Assembly: GCA_020439995.1 (NCBI GenBank)
Contig: JAGROY010000114.1
Coordinates: forward strand, 1-52,487
Length of the DNA stretch: 52,487 nt
Direction of reading: 5' to 3'
Origin: Verrucomicrobiia bacterium
GTDB taxonomy: Bacteria; Verrucomicrobiota; Verrucomicrobiia; Verrucomicrobiales; DEV007
Position numbers and translations under genes: made by a program. Below the pieces are notes generated by a model. That model saw nothing but the letters and a program-made list of their open reading frames with translations, was not told the origin of the DNA and did no database searches. Shown in pieces: positions 37,714-47,700 of the stretch (position 1 is the stretch's first letter; each line of letters opens with the position of its first letter).

Positions 37714-38940
37714 TCAGGAGCCATTGCGAAAGGATCGCGCTGCCAGTCCGGCCGCTGCCAGTGTCAGCACTGCGCTGAAAAGAAACGCGATTCCTGGCAG
37801 ATGCACTGGAGCAGAGTCACTAATGAAGTAGCCGAAAAGCCCGGTTGCCAGTGGTGTTCCAATGATGGATGCCACGCTGTTGAGGCTGCTCATCGAGCCC
37901 TGTACCCCGCCCTGTTCGTCGTCACCTACTCCGCGTGAGACCATGCCCTGGATCGCGGGGTTGGCGAGACCTCCCAGCGAACCGATCACGATGATCGCAT
38001 AGATCATCCAGCCCTGCGTCGCCAGGCCGTAGAGGCAAAAGCTCGTCGCGCTGATTCCCAGACCGATCAGTGCCGCTTTCTGTTCGCCAGTCTTCGGCAG
38101 AATCCTGCGCGTCAGTCCGCCTTGAACGATTGCCGCCATGATGCCGACGGCACCTAACGACATCCCAATATGCAGCGGCTCCCAGTTGAACCGATACTTG
38201 GTGAACAACGCCCACGTCGCCGGCAGCGCCTGATGCGCAATGCTTGCCAGAAAATACACCCCCGCCAGCCCCAGCACCATCGGGTACCTTCTCAAGTGAA
38301 GCAGCGCACCCACCGGATTCGACCGACCCCAGCTGAACTTCCGGCGATTTTTAACCAACAGTGATTCCGGCAGCACCAGCAGACCGTACAGCCAGTTCAG
38401 CAGCGTGATCACGCCAGCTACGATAAACGGAAGGCGCAGGTCAACCTGGCCTAACAATCCTCCAATCGCCGGCCCTATACTGAATCCCAGCCCGAATGCT
38501 GCCCCAACCAGGCCAAAGTTCGCTGCCCGTTTTTCGGGAGTGCTGATGTCCGCTATATAGGCAGTGGCTGCGGAAAAATTGGCACCGGTGAATCCGGCAA
38601 TGATGCGACCGACGAAGAACCACGCCAGTGACGGTGCCCATGCCAAAAGAAAATAATCAAGCCCGGCCCCAAACAGCGAAATCAAAATGACGGGGCGCCT
38701 GCCGTAGCGATCGGAGAGGCTGCCCAGCAGCGGAGCAAAGAGGAACTGCATCAAGGCATACAGCATCGCCAGCAGGCCGTAGAGATAGGCAGCAGCATCC
38801 ATTGTTTTTCCCGACAACTCTTCCACCAGCGTCGGCAATATCGGCACGACGATTCCAATCCCGAGGATATCCAGGACAAGGGTAACAAAAATGAACCCGA
38901 GCGCGGGTTTAGCGGGGCTGCGGGCCATGCGGCGCACCAT
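37714..38940 (-). CDS. MFS transporter, TetA-like drug/H+ antiporter family
   Basis: The product of about 408 residues has twelve hydrophobic segments. It carries the DHA1/TetA signatures: LDILGIGIVVPILP in helix 1, GSLSDRYGRRPVIL in loop 2-3 (motif A), and GFTGANFSAATAYIADIS in helices 4-5. Such transporters export drugs or metabolites in exchange for protons. ATG 38940 is chosen; TTG 38949 and ATG 38928 are alternatives. There is no tetR-type regulator beside it, so a resistance role is not supported by context. It is 57 bases downstream of the TPR protein gene on the same strand. Confidence 0.92.
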   Translation of the reverse strand: MVRRMARSPAKPALGFIFVTLVLDILGIGIVVPILPTLVEELSGKTMDAAAYLYGLLAMLYALMQFLFAPLLGSLSDRYGRRPVILISLFGAGLDYFLLAWAPSLAWFFVGRIIAGFTGANFSAATAYIADISTPEKRAANFGLVGAAFGLGFSIGPAIGGLLGQVDLRLPFIVAGVITLLNWLYGLLVLPESLLVKNRRKFSWGRSNPVGALLHLRRYPMVLGLAGVYFLASIAHQALPATWALFTKYRFNWEPLHIGMSLGAVGIMAAIVQGGLTRRILPKTGEQKAALIGLGISATSFCLYGLATQGWMIYAIIVIGSLGGLANPAIQGMVSRGVGDDEQGGVQGSMSSLNSVASIIGTPLATGLFGYFISDSAPVHLPGIAFLFSAVLTLAAAGLAARSFRNGS

Positions 38941-38997
38941 GACACGCAAATGCCTGATGGTCGACGGTGATTTTTACTTCGTATGCTCCGCCCGCAC

Positions 38998-39735
38998 CTA
39001 CTCCGCCACCTCGACCAGCTGCTTTTCCACCAGCTTGTCCGGGGCTGCTCCCAGCGACCGCGCCGTGGCATAGTGCCGACTCGCCAGCTCGATCGCCGGA
39101 GGTTTGCGCTCAAGATACATGAGCGCCAGATTGAAGTGCGCCTCCGCGTAGGTGGGATCAAGTTTGATCGCCTTCTGCAGTTCTGCCTCAGCTCCATTGC
39201 TCCACCCCAGTGATTTGATGATCACTCCCAGGTAATTGCGCGCCCGCGCATCATTTGGCCGTTCATGCACCGCCCGGCTGATCGCCGACAACGCCAGGTG
39301 AAGGTCTTTATCCTGATAATATATGAGCGATAGCGTGATCCAGGTGGCTGAGAGTTTGGGCTGTTGCTGCACCGCCCGTTCCAAGTGTCCGCGGGCCTCA
39401 GACATTTTGCCCATCTGGTATTCCACCGCGCCTAGATTTGACAATGTCAGAGCATTGTCCGGTTCTCCTTTGAGCATTTCCTCATACGCAGACCGTGCCG
39501 CCTCCCAGTCACGCTTGGAAATTGCGTTTGCCGCTTTTTTTGCCAGTTCAGTGGTGAACGCCGGTAGCCGTCCCGTATCGCCATCTGCAAATCCCGTTTT
39601 GAACGCAGAATCGCTGCCCTCCTGCGCTTGTGTCGCAGTCGTCAGTACTGCGATTGCAATTGCAAAAATTTCTAGAACTAGAGCTGAGGCGGATTTTCGC
39701 CGTGGTAGAGGTGGGAGTGCAGGCGTCGATGACAT
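38998..39735 (-). CDS. Exported tetratricopeptide-repeat protein
   Basis: The 245-residue product starts with a basic, then hydrophobic segment (about 12-37, ending TQAQ) that looks like a signal peptide. The rest contains roughly four tetratricopeptide repeats between residues 70 and 215, for example DWEAARSAYEEMLKGEPDNA, ARGHLERAVQQQPKLSA and AEAELQKAIKLDPTYAEAHF. TPR proteins are scaffolds for protein assembly; no specific partner is evident. The gene is divergent from lexA with 73 bases between start codons, so the LexA box could affect both promoters. It is followed by the MFS gene on the same strand. Confidence 0.88.
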   Translation of the reverse strand: MSSTPALPPLPRRKSASALVLEIFAIAIAVLTTATQAQEGSDSAFKTGFADGDTGRLPAFTTELAKKAANAISKRDWEAARSAYEEMLKGEPDNALTLSNLGAVEYQMGKMSEARGHLERAVQQQPKLSATWITLSLIYYQDKDLHLALSAISRAVHERPNDARARNYLGVIIKSLGWSNGAEAELQKAIKLDPTYAEAHFNLALMYLERKPPAIELASRHYATARSLGAAPDKLVEKQLVEVAE

Positions 39736-39786
39736 TCAAGGCAATAAAGAGCAAAAAATACTTGCACGAAAGAGGAATCTATTATT

Positions 39787-39800
39787 CGTTCACAAGAACA
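39787..39800. promoter_or_regulatory. LexA box in the lexA upstream region
   Basis: CGTTC-ACAA-GAACA matches the TGTTC-N4-GAACA motif reported for Verrucomicrobia LexA with one mismatch. It ends 8 bases before the lexA start codon. An overlapping partial palindrome, GAAC-ACT-GTTC (39796-39806), extends almost to the ATG. The position fits autoregulation by repression of lexA. Confidence 0.7.
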
Positions 39801-39808
39801 CTGTTCGT

Positions 39809-40420
39809 ATGCTTACCGAAAAACAGCAAAACGTATTAGATTACCTGCGCGACTACCAGAGGGACAATGGCGTCATGCCATCCACGCGGGACATTCAGCA
39901 ACACTTTGGGTTTGCCAGTCAGACGGCAGCCGTCAGTCACTTGCGTGCACTTGAGAAAAAGGGCGTTATCCAGCGTCTCGCCCGCAAGGCGCGAGCGGTC
40001 GTCTTCCCGGAAGATCTGGTCCGTGACGAGATTATCGACATTCCGATCTATGGCAGCATCGCTGCCGGTATGGCCACCGATCAGGAGCAGGAGCAGGAAG
40101 GCTGTCTTTCGGTCGATATCGCATCGCTCGGTCTATCGAGAAATGCAGATATCTTCGCCCTGAAGGTGCGCGGCGAATCCATGATCAATGCCCACATTCT
40201 TGACGGCGACTTCGTCATCCTCGAGCACCGCCAGCCGCGCAACGAAGACATCGTCGCCGCGCTCATCGACGATGAAACTTCCCTCAAGCGCTACATCAAG
40301 AAAGGTAACAAACCTTACCTAAAAGCCGAAAACCCCGACTACCCCGACCTCATTCCTGCACGTGAACTCGTCGTTCAGGGAGTAATGGTAGGATTGTTGC
40401 GTCGCGGCGGACGATTCTAG
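39809..40420 (+). CDS. lexA: SOS-response repressor LexA
   Basis: The 203-residue protein represses DNA-damage genes and self-cleaves when RecA is activated. The N-terminal winged helix contains MPSTRDIQQHFGFASQTAAVSHLRALEKKG-type sequence with the recognition helix near residues 35-50. The cleavage site is Ala86-Gly87 in GSIAAGMA. The catalytic dyad is Ser124 (GESMINAHILDGD) and Lys160 (ETSLKRY). The start ATG 39809 is the natural LexA N-terminus (MLTEKQQNVLDYL); the open frame extends much further upstream across the TPR gene, but that extension is antisense shadow. A LexA box lies just upstream. Confidence 0.96.
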   Translation: MLTEKQQNVLDYLRDYQRDNGVMPSTRDIQQHFGFASQTAAVSHLRALEKKGVIQRLARKARAVVFPEDLVRDEIIDIPIYGSIAAGMATDQEQEQEGCLSVDIASLGLSRNADIFALKVRGESMINAHILDGDFVILEHRQPRNEDIVAALIDDETSLKRYIKKGNKPYLKAENPDYPDLIPARELVVQGVMVGLLRRGGRF

Positions 40421-40474
40421 CCTAATTGTGACCGAGCCAGTCCAAAAGCAGTGGCGGAATTCTGTCACCACAAA

Positions 40475-40532
40475 CGTCCCTGCCCTCGTCCCGCAGGGGT
40501 GCGTCAAAGGCAGGGACGGCTCTCCGAGCCGT
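40475..40532. repeat. Double palindrome between convergent lexA and dehydrogenase genes
   Basis: CGTCCCTGCC (40475-40484) is exactly complementary to GGCAGGGACG (40509-40518), and the adjoining ACGGCTC-TCC-GAGCCGT (40516-40532) forms a second 7-bp hairpin. They overlap by three bases. The element resembles small dispersed palindromic elements of PVC genomes and could serve as a bidirectional transcription stop for the two convergent genes, though no T tract follows. Confidence 0.5.
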
Positions 40533-40578
40533 TCACACAGGCAACGCCTTGGGTTTTCGGAAGGCGCACTTCCGACGA

Positions 40579-43377
40579 TCATTCCAACACTTCCAGTACC
40601 CCATTCATAGTGCCGAAGTGGCCCGGATAGGTGCAGACGAAAATGTAGTCACCTGGTGTCGAAGGAGCGAACAATGTCAGGGTTTCGGACTTTCCTTTGC
40701 CGATGATGGGGGTGCCCGCAAGCACGCTTGGTAGCTCGGGAATGTAGTTTTTCCGCAGGCCTTCTTCATTCGGCAATGCCACCATCTGCACTGCGGCTAA
40801 GCCAATTTCCTGTAGAGACCCGGGCGTGCCGATTACGAGATTGTGATCCTGACTATCATCGTTTTCAAAGGTGAGCTTCAGGGGCTGGCCTGCGCGGACT
40901 TTGATCTCTTTCTGGTCATAGAGCAGCGCAGCGGGTACCGCCTTAATGGTGATAGCATTCATGACATAGGGTTTCAGTTGCTCCGGCCATTCCGCTTTAG
41001 GAATCAGGTTCAATGCCTCGATTGCGGCAAACCGCCGTTCGTTGCGGTGCGTGGCGTCGAGAATGTTCTTGCTGAGCAATTTGAAGGTCGATGCGCGGTT
41101 GGCCGGGATGTGGGCGATGGCCAGGAAGGCCGCCCTTCGGGTTTCATCGTTCTGGTATTTGAGCATGGCCTGGCGAATGGGTTGGTAACAGGCGTTCAAC
41201 GTTTCCTCATGATCAATGAGGAGTAGCGAAAGGTAGAGATCGCGCGCTGACTGGCCGGACAGCGAGGCAACGCCCATATTGCCTTCTGCCACTGTTAGAC
41301 CTGCCAGAATCAGGTGGCGGATTTCATCGGTGGGCGCTGAGCTGGCGAACTGTGTCAGCTGCAACAGGTGGCGCTGGATGTCTTCCGGGTCCGTGTTCAG
41401 GAGCAAGGGAGTCAACGTTTTAACTGCGCCGGTCTCATCCGCCTTCAGGTTGCCGATCGCATCGACGAGGATCCTGGCACGGCTGAGATTCTTCTCTTTC
41501 ATCGCGGCCTGCATGGCGCGTTCCTTTTCTGCGATCGAGCAATCCGGACGACGCAGAATAGCTTCTGCCACCATCGGATCCATCGGCAGTTGCCGGAGTT
41601 CCTCCACTGGAATGATCTTCAATGCGAAGCGGCGGCCGAGGTCAGAGGTGGGTTCGCCATATTTTGCCAGGACTTTCAATGTCTGGCGGATGCTGGTGCG
41701 CATGTTGTCGTCCATGGGCAATGTGGAAGCGTAGACGGTCAGCTCGCTGGCGTCCGCTGATTTCAGGAATCCGCTGGCTGTAACCGCTTCCAGGCGCACG
41801 CGCTGGTTTTCGTCCACGATGTGCTTTGCCAGTAGTTTGATTCCTTCGTCATCTGTGATGGTGCCAGCCACCAGCCAGTGGCGAATCACCCGCACGGCAG
41901 CAGCGCGGGCCATCGGTTCCTTCAAGGCGAGTACCTGGTTGAGGAGGGCTTTGTTAGTGACGTCCCGGCCTTCATACACCCAAAGGGCCTCAGTGAGCAG
42001 ATGTGCGTAATCTGGATCGTTCTTGTCCAGTGCGGCGACCCATTTTTCAAGTGCGGGCATGACCTCACCCGCATCGCCTTTTTGTAAAAAGCGACGGGCC
42101 CAGTGGCGCACGTGATCTTCCGGTTCGCGCAGCAGCTCTAGAAGCCTCTCAGGCGATTCGCCACGGATCTTTGGCATCTTCAGCAGTGGTCTGTCCGCCG
42201 CTGTGATGCGCCAGATGCGGCCGTGTGAATGGTCGCGATTCACTTCTTTCCGGGAAAAATACATGTGGCCGATGCGAGGATTGCAGAAGTCGAGGATATA
42301 GAGAGCGCCGTCCGGTCCAAAGGCTGAAGCAACGGGGCGGTAGGTCGGGTCGCTCGACTGAATCAAGTCGGGCAATGCCTCGGTGCGCCAGCCGGAGCCA
42401 TCTTCGATCAGCCGGTCCCAGCGCGTGCCTTGGAATCCGATGCACTGGTTGTTGAGATGGGTGCCCTGGACATCGTCTGGGAACTGACGGCTGGAGACGA
42501 TCACGCTGCCAGCCATCGGGCGGCCTCGCTTCAGCATGGAAGCAGGCGGGATGATTTTCTCCGGATAGTTGAAGGCGGAAATGACGGCGGCAAAGTTGTA
42601 ATGATTTCCGTCTGAGGCGTCGGAGAGCACACTCTGGCCCCAGCGGTCAAACGCCATTCCCCACGGATTGCTGTAGTCACGATGTGACATTACATCGAAT
42701 CGCTGGGTGCTCGGTTTGAATCGATGAACTCCGGCATCGCGCGATCGCTTCGGCCCATACGGAGTTTCGACTTGAGTGTAAAGGAACACGCCTTCGTTGA
42801 AATAAAACGCGCCGTCCGGGCCCCATGTAAATGCCGATGTCGCGTGATGGCTGTCTTCCACAGAGAATCCCTCGAGCACCACTTGCTTGCGGTCTGCCTT
42901 GCCATCGCCATCCGTGTCCTGGACAAACCAGATGTTCGGCTGCTGCGCGAGATAGACGCCATCAGTGTCGAGCGCGAGTCCGGTTGGAATGAGCAAATCA
43001 TCGAGGAAGATCGTGTGCTTGTCGGCCTTGCCATCCCCGTCAGTATCTTCAAAATAGAGCAGCTTGTCCTTCGGGTTGGTGCCGGGTATCAGATGCGGAA
43101 AAGTAGGCGAAGTGATTACCCAAAGCCTGCCTTGTTCGTCGAATGCCATTCCAATGGGGTTATATAGCGGCGAGTCAACCTCTGAGGCATAGAGGTTCAC
43201 CTCATAGCCTGGGGCCAGGGTGAAGTTTTTTAACTGCTCGTTTGGAGAGGGGATCTTTTCGATGATCTCGGTTCCCGTTTCGGGGTCGATCCGGGCATTG
43301 GGATCTTGTGCGTGGGAACCAGTTGCGCAGGTCGCGAGAACTGCCGCCAACGTGAGTAATGGATTGATCAGCTTCAT
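40579..43377 (-). CDS. PVC-type membrane-bound dehydrogenase with HEAT-like repeats and C-terminal cupredoxin domain
   Basis: From MKLINPLLTLAAVLATC (signal peptide 1-24, ending SHAQ) the protein has 932 residues. Residues about 30-430 are a soluble-dehydrogenase-like beta propeller with the lineage-typical DTDGDGKADKHTIFLDDLLIPTGLAL, WGMAFDRWG and YILDFCNPRIGHMY stretches. Residues about 440-810 are alpha-helical HEAT-like repeats. The last 110 residues form a blue-copper domain with plausible ligands His845, Cys915, His920 and Met924 (CTYPGHFGTMNG). Many relatives end in a c-type haem domain instead; the mature part here has no CxxCH. It probably oxidises a sugar or alcohol in the periplasm and passes electrons to copper; the substrate is unknown. 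The start at 43377 removes an implausible extension overlapping the upstream SGNH gene, which lies 25 bases away. Confidence 0.9.
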   Translation of the reverse strand: MKLINPLLTLAAVLATCATGSHAQDPNARIDPETGTEIIEKIPSPNEQLKNFTLAPGYEVNLYASEVDSPLYNPIGMAFDEQGRLWVITSPTFPHLIPGTNPKDKLLYFEDTDGDGKADKHTIFLDDLLIPTGLALDTDGVYLAQQPNIWFVQDTDGDGKADRKQVVLEGFSVEDSHHATSAFTWGPDGAFYFNEGVFLYTQVETPYGPKRSRDAGVHRFKPSTQRFDVMSHRDYSNPWGMAFDRWGQSVLSDASDGNHYNFAAVISAFNYPEKIIPPASMLKRGRPMAGSVIVSSRQFPDDVQGTHLNNQCIGFQGTRWDRLIEDGSGWRTEALPDLIQSSDPTYRPVASAFGPDGALYILDFCNPRIGHMYFSRKEVNRDHSHGRIWRITAADRPLLKMPKIRGESPERLLELLREPEDHVRHWARRFLQKGDAGEVMPALEKWVAALDKNDPDYAHLLTEALWVYEGRDVTNKALLNQVLALKEPMARAAAVRVIRHWLVAGTITDDEGIKLLAKHIVDENQRVRLEAVTASGFLKSADASELTVYASTLPMDDNMRTSIRQTLKVLAKYGEPTSDLGRRFALKIIPVEELRQLPMDPMVAEAILRRPDCSIAEKERAMQAAMKEKNLSRARILVDAIGNLKADETGAVKTLTPLLLNTDPEDIQRHLLQLTQFASSAPTDEIRHLILAGLTVAEGNMGVASLSGQSARDLYLSLLLIDHEETLNACYQPIRQAMLKYQNDETRRAAFLAIAHIPANRASTFKLLSKNILDATHRNERRFAAIEALNLIPKAEWPEQLKPYVMNAITIKAVPAALLYDQKEIKVRAGQPLKLTFENDDSQDHNLVIGTPGSLQEIGLAAVQMVALPNEEGLRKNYIPELPSVLAGTPIIGKGKSETLTLFAPSTPGDYIFVCTYPGHFGTMNGVLEVLE

Positions 43378-43402
43378 GGAAAAATGAGTGATTGAGGAAG
43401 TG

Positions 43403-44527
43403 TTAGGGTTTTGGACGCGCGCCATTGCGGCGAACCGATTCCATCCTGGGAGCTTCACCCTTGGCGGGCATGCCTTCGGGGCTGCACAGCACCGGTTGCT
43501 CCCAGATTTCGGCACCTTGTGGCAGCTTTCCCCACACCGCGCCGATCGATGGTTTTTCCGATTTCCAGATAGCCTCGTCGCGCATCTGCACCAGCGCCCC
43601 GATCTGCTCCAGTTCATCCATTGGCTGGTCGTCTTCCCAGCACCAGGCCCGCCCACCCCAGATGTAGTAGGGGTTCAGCGGCCGCCAGCAGAGATGGTAG
43701 AGATAGTTTTTCTCATGCACCGCGCGGCGCAACGCTTCAGCATTGTCAGTGGAAGCGATGTCCGCGCTGATCAGTCCGAGCGCTTCGGCGAGGTCACGGC
43801 TGGCGTGGTAGTAGCCGCGTTCGTTCAAGTGAATGCCATTCACGGTGAGTCTGCGGTTGTCCTTTGCTGCAGCTGCCATGTGTGTGGTCATTGGTTCGAA
43901 CAAATCCACGAACAGAATGCCTTCGCTGGCGGCCACTTCGGCCATCACTTTCGTGTAGGCCTTTAACACGGCGTTGCGTTCCTCGACAGCTTTACCTGTC
44001 GGCATCGGCGCGCCCAGATCTTCGTGGGAAATCGGCGACACCAGCACCAGCTTCGGTGCCGAACTCCCGTTGAACTTCTGCGATTTCAGTCCGCTCACAA
44101 ATTTTCCAAGCCGCATGCGCCATTGCTCTAGGCCGTCTTTGCCGGCGAAGGATTCGTTCATACCGAAGCAAAGGATCACCACATCGGCCATGTGCCAGCC
44201 CAGGTTCTCTTCGAATGATCCCGTGTTGTCCGCGCGCGGCATCAGGTCGACCTCGTCACCCGACCAGCCGAGATTGCGCACCGTCAGGTGGTGCATCGGA
44301 TATGCGCAATAGAGTGCCGTTTCAAAATACCCGTAGAGCGCCATGCGCTCCGCGAAAGTATTGCCAGCAATAACGACGTTCTGTCCTGGCAGCAGCTGCA
44401 ACCGATCCTCTGCCTGAGTCGACTGCTGGCTCAGCATCAGCATTGACATCAGAACCATCGCCAGCACCAAGCCTGGTCTGAGCGAGTTCGAAATCAGCCT
44501 GTTTCTGCGATAAGGTAGGAGATCCAT
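43403..44527 (-). CDS. SGNH/GDSL-type hydrolase family protein with altered catalytic motifs
   Basis: The 374-residue exported protein has a hydrophobic signal segment (about 18-39). Block I of the SGNH fold reads VVIAGNTFAERM, with Asn-Thr where the nucleophile Asp-Ser normally sits. Block II has NLGWSGDEV, block III has GMNES (Asn124) and block V has NGIHLNERGY with His233 but Asn230 in place of the usual Asp. Similar GNT-type members recur in PVC bacteria next to membrane-bound dehydrogenases, as here, so the pair probably acts together on a carbohydrate. Whether the enzyme is an active esterase is uncertain because the serine is replaced. The C-terminal 100 residues are Trp-rich (YIWGGRAWCWEDD). 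The start at 44527 is chosen to match the signal peptide. Confidence 0.85.
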   Translation of the reverse strand: MDLLPYRRNRLISNSLRPGLVLAMVLMSMLMLSQQSTQAEDRLQLLPGQNVVIAGNTFAERMALYGYFETALYCAYPMHHLTVRNLGWSGDEVDLMPRADNTGSFEENLGWHMADVVILCFGMNESFAGKDGLEQWRMRLGKFVSGLKSQKFNGSSAPKLVLVSPISHEDLGAPMPTGKAVEERNAVLKAYTKVMAEVAASEGILFVDLFEPMTTHMAAAAKDNRRLTVNGIHLNERGYYHASRDLAEALGLISADIASTDNAEALRRAVHEKNYLYHLCWRPLNPYYIWGGRAWCWEDDQPMDELEQIGALVQMRDEAIWKSEKPSIGAVWGKLPQGAEIWEQPVLCSPEGMPAKGEAPRMESVRRNGARPKP

Positions 44528-44702
44528 TGGATGGGTGAATAATCGTAAAGGGTTTAACAAATTCAGCGTCAGTGCGGGACGTGACTGTTCCCGAAATTGC
44601 AGCACTTGTCGAGATTTCGCAAGGTCGGGGATGAGTGTTCAAAATTCGACTGATATCAGTCGGGGAATGCAGTCAAGAGGGCTGGACGCTTCACTGGCCC
44701 GA

Positions 44703-47700
44703 TCAATGGGAATCTGGATCGCGAGTGGCTTTTGCGTCATCGATATGGAGGCCGTCGACCCAGATCGTGACTGGCTCGCTACCGCCTGTAGCGAATTGGA
44801 GGCTAAGGCGATCGACGTGGCGCAGGTCGGGGAGATCCTGGATCTGCCGGGCTACGGCATCCCTGGCGGTCGCGGCGTCAATGGGGGTCACGGTCCAGAT
44901 CTGCTGATCGCCCTCTTTGTCTAACACTCCGCCACGCTTGATCACGAGGTTGCCCTTGAACAGGCAGGCGGCTGTTCCTGTACCTGTTGGCTCTGGCAGC
45001 TCGCCCTCAAGATAGCTGTGTTGCGCGATGTCATAGATCGCCCACTGGCTGGAGGGGCGGCCCTGTCCCTCGTGGTTCGATGGGGAGCAGCCTGCGATGA
45101 GGAACAGGCCGCCTCGATCGCCGACAAGGCCATCTCCCCAGCCGGCGGGAAGGGGGACCAGGCAGGAGCCGTGGCCGATTTCGAACGGGAGTGGGCCGAG
45201 GTCTGTGCATGGGGTTTCAGCGGCCTGCCAGTTCTGATCGATCCAACGCCTGGTGCCGGAGAATTTCGATGGCTGGAAAGTGGCAGGGTCGAACGCGAGC
45301 AGGCGGTCACCAATCGTGTCTGCGGCGGGCTGCGGCGTTATCCAATCGTTCTTGGTCGCGTAGATTTTGCCGTTGAGCAACGCGAGCTGGGCAGCACGGC
45401 TGAACCACCAGGCGTCGTCACCCTGCACGCCCGCCAGCACCGAGTGATCGTCGGCGGCTTGACCGTCCGCAGCCAGACCGACCCGGCAGAGAGGGCCGCC
45501 GAAATTCGGCCCGATCGCGTGGGCCAGGCCGAAGAGGTGGTTGTCGACAACGACTCCGCCATGATCGAGCGCGACAATCGTCGGATGGCGGTGCCAGCTC
45601 CCCTTGGCCAAGTCGAAGATCGCCAGCTGCCGCCCGTTCTCACTGAGGGGTGTGGCAGCGTCTGCTTCGATCGCCAGGATCAGGCTTCCCTTTGCTCCCA
45701 GCGAGGGGGCGAATGTCAGCAAGCCGTTGTTCCAGCTTGGGTTCGTGCCCAGTGATTCGCCGAGGCCAGGCAACTCGACCCAGCTCTTGCCGTCGCGGCT
45801 GTGGAACGCCCGCCCGCGATCGGCGCAGAACAGTTCTTTTCCATCGGTGGCTAACCCCGTTCCATCCTCCGTGGCGAGCCCGCAGTCATGGGTTTCAAAT
45901 CTCAGCCGCTGGGATACGAACGGTGGGCGTGCTCCCTCGTGGGATACCGACCGGTGCCAGTCGCCTGTAACTTGGATGGGAACCTCTACGTATGTCCATC
46001 CCCCGCGTGACGCGCTCGCGGCGGCTCCACCGAGGACATTGCGTGGCAGGCCGTCCGCACGGATTGGCGTGTACTTCCAGGCCGCCTTGCCCGAGTGCAG
46101 GCCGACGATCGGTGTGGGAGCGCTGAAGCCGTGGTTGTTGTGGTTTTCAGTACGCAACCAGAAACCTATCGAGGAGGTAGTCGACAGGTCCACCGGCCCG
46201 ACAGCATTGCTGAAATTCACCTGGATCCCGTTGCCGGAGTAGGGTTCAGCGTGCACCTTCACTGCCGTGTCTCCGACGAGGGGCGACGACGGGTCTGTCG
46301 AGATAGCAACCTTTTCAGAAGGACTGCCGGAGGTGGATTCCCAGCGGCCGATGTCGCGATCTGTCGCCGGGTGTTCCCCGGCTGCGGTGACGTAGATGTC
46401 GCGGTGGGCGATGTTGGCGAGCTTGCCGTCATCTACCGTCAGGCTGAGACTCTTCAGGCCGGGATTGTCGAAGGAGCACCGCAGTACATTGCCGGTGGTG
46501 ATGGCACCGTCGAGGGTCCATCGATAGTGGATGGTACCGCCGCCCTGCTGGGCCTTGGCCGTCGCGGTGAAGGTGATCAGTTCGCCCACAGTTGCGGCTT
46601 CAGGCCCATCGAGCTCGACCTCGGGGCGCTTGTCTCCAGCGCCTGCGCCGTCGTGCTGATGGAGGTCGGTGACATCCTCGAAATGCGTGTCCTCATCGTT
46701 GTTGGCAAACCGGTTGCTCGATAGATCGAGTCCATCCGTGAACCGCCCGAAAATCCCGTAGCGATTGCCTTCGAGCCGGTTGCGCTGGATCACCAGGTGG
46801 CGCATCCGCCAGTCTTTTCCGTTCGATCCGAGGTCGCCGCGGAACACGATGCCGCCCCCGTTGTTGCCGATGCAGGTGTTGGAGTCGATCAGGGTGTGCG
46901 TGCCGGTGCCGTGCACAATGACGATGCCGCCATGACCGAAATCGGATTCTGGTGCATTGTGAGAGCCGGTGGCGAGGCCGTTGTGCGAGGCCTCATTGCC
47001 GACCAGCACCGTGCGGTCCGAGCCGCCCAGCCAGAACCCGTAGCTGCAGTGGTTGGACTTGTTGTCGATGTAGGTATTGCCCGGGCTCCACGACTCGAAT
47101 CCGTTGTTGTGCGCGTGGCTGCAGTCGTTCCTGCGGAAGATGTTGCCAGTGGAGATCCAGCCATTGAGCACCCGGATGAAAACGCCGTCGCCCCCATGGG
47201 TGATGTCATTGTCCTCGAAGAGATTGTCATTGCTTCCGCTTTCGATAAGCACGGACGTGGAGTCTCGTGCGTGCACTTCACCTTCCCGAATGCGCAGACC
47301 ATAGGAGAGGTTGCTGCGCAGGATCTGATTGTTGCATGCCCTCCACATCTTGAGGCAGACGTTTGAGCAGTGAGAGAAATCGCATCGGTCGACCTTGATG
47401 TTACGGCAGTCGTCCAGGTCGAGGCCGTTCCAGTTGCGCTGTGCCCTGCACGCCGTGATCTCCGCGCCATCCACCCCGCTCAATATCATGCCGCCGACCC
47501 GGTCCCCGTCCCCCCAATCAAAATCCGGATCGTGGTAGTTGTCAGAGAAATCGCAGTTTTCGATTTTCCATCCACCGCCGCCGCGAATGGCGATTGCGGT
47601 CTGGAACCCTCGGATTGTGAAGTTACGCAGGGTGATGTTGCGCCTGCCCTCGGCCACCAGCCCGATGCCGTACCCGGTCTTCGGATCGCCCGGTGCCGCC

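Noticed and set aside
39323..39808. Long N-terminal extension of the lexA frame
   Set aside because: It is antisense to the TPR gene. LexA naturally begins at 39809, and the LexA box lies between.
43378..43656. CGESCH, a haem-binding-like CxxCH motif, in an N-terminal extension of the dehydrogenase frame
   Set aside because: It lies in an extension upstream of the signal peptide that overlaps the SGNH gene in another frame; the sequence there is a shadow translation.
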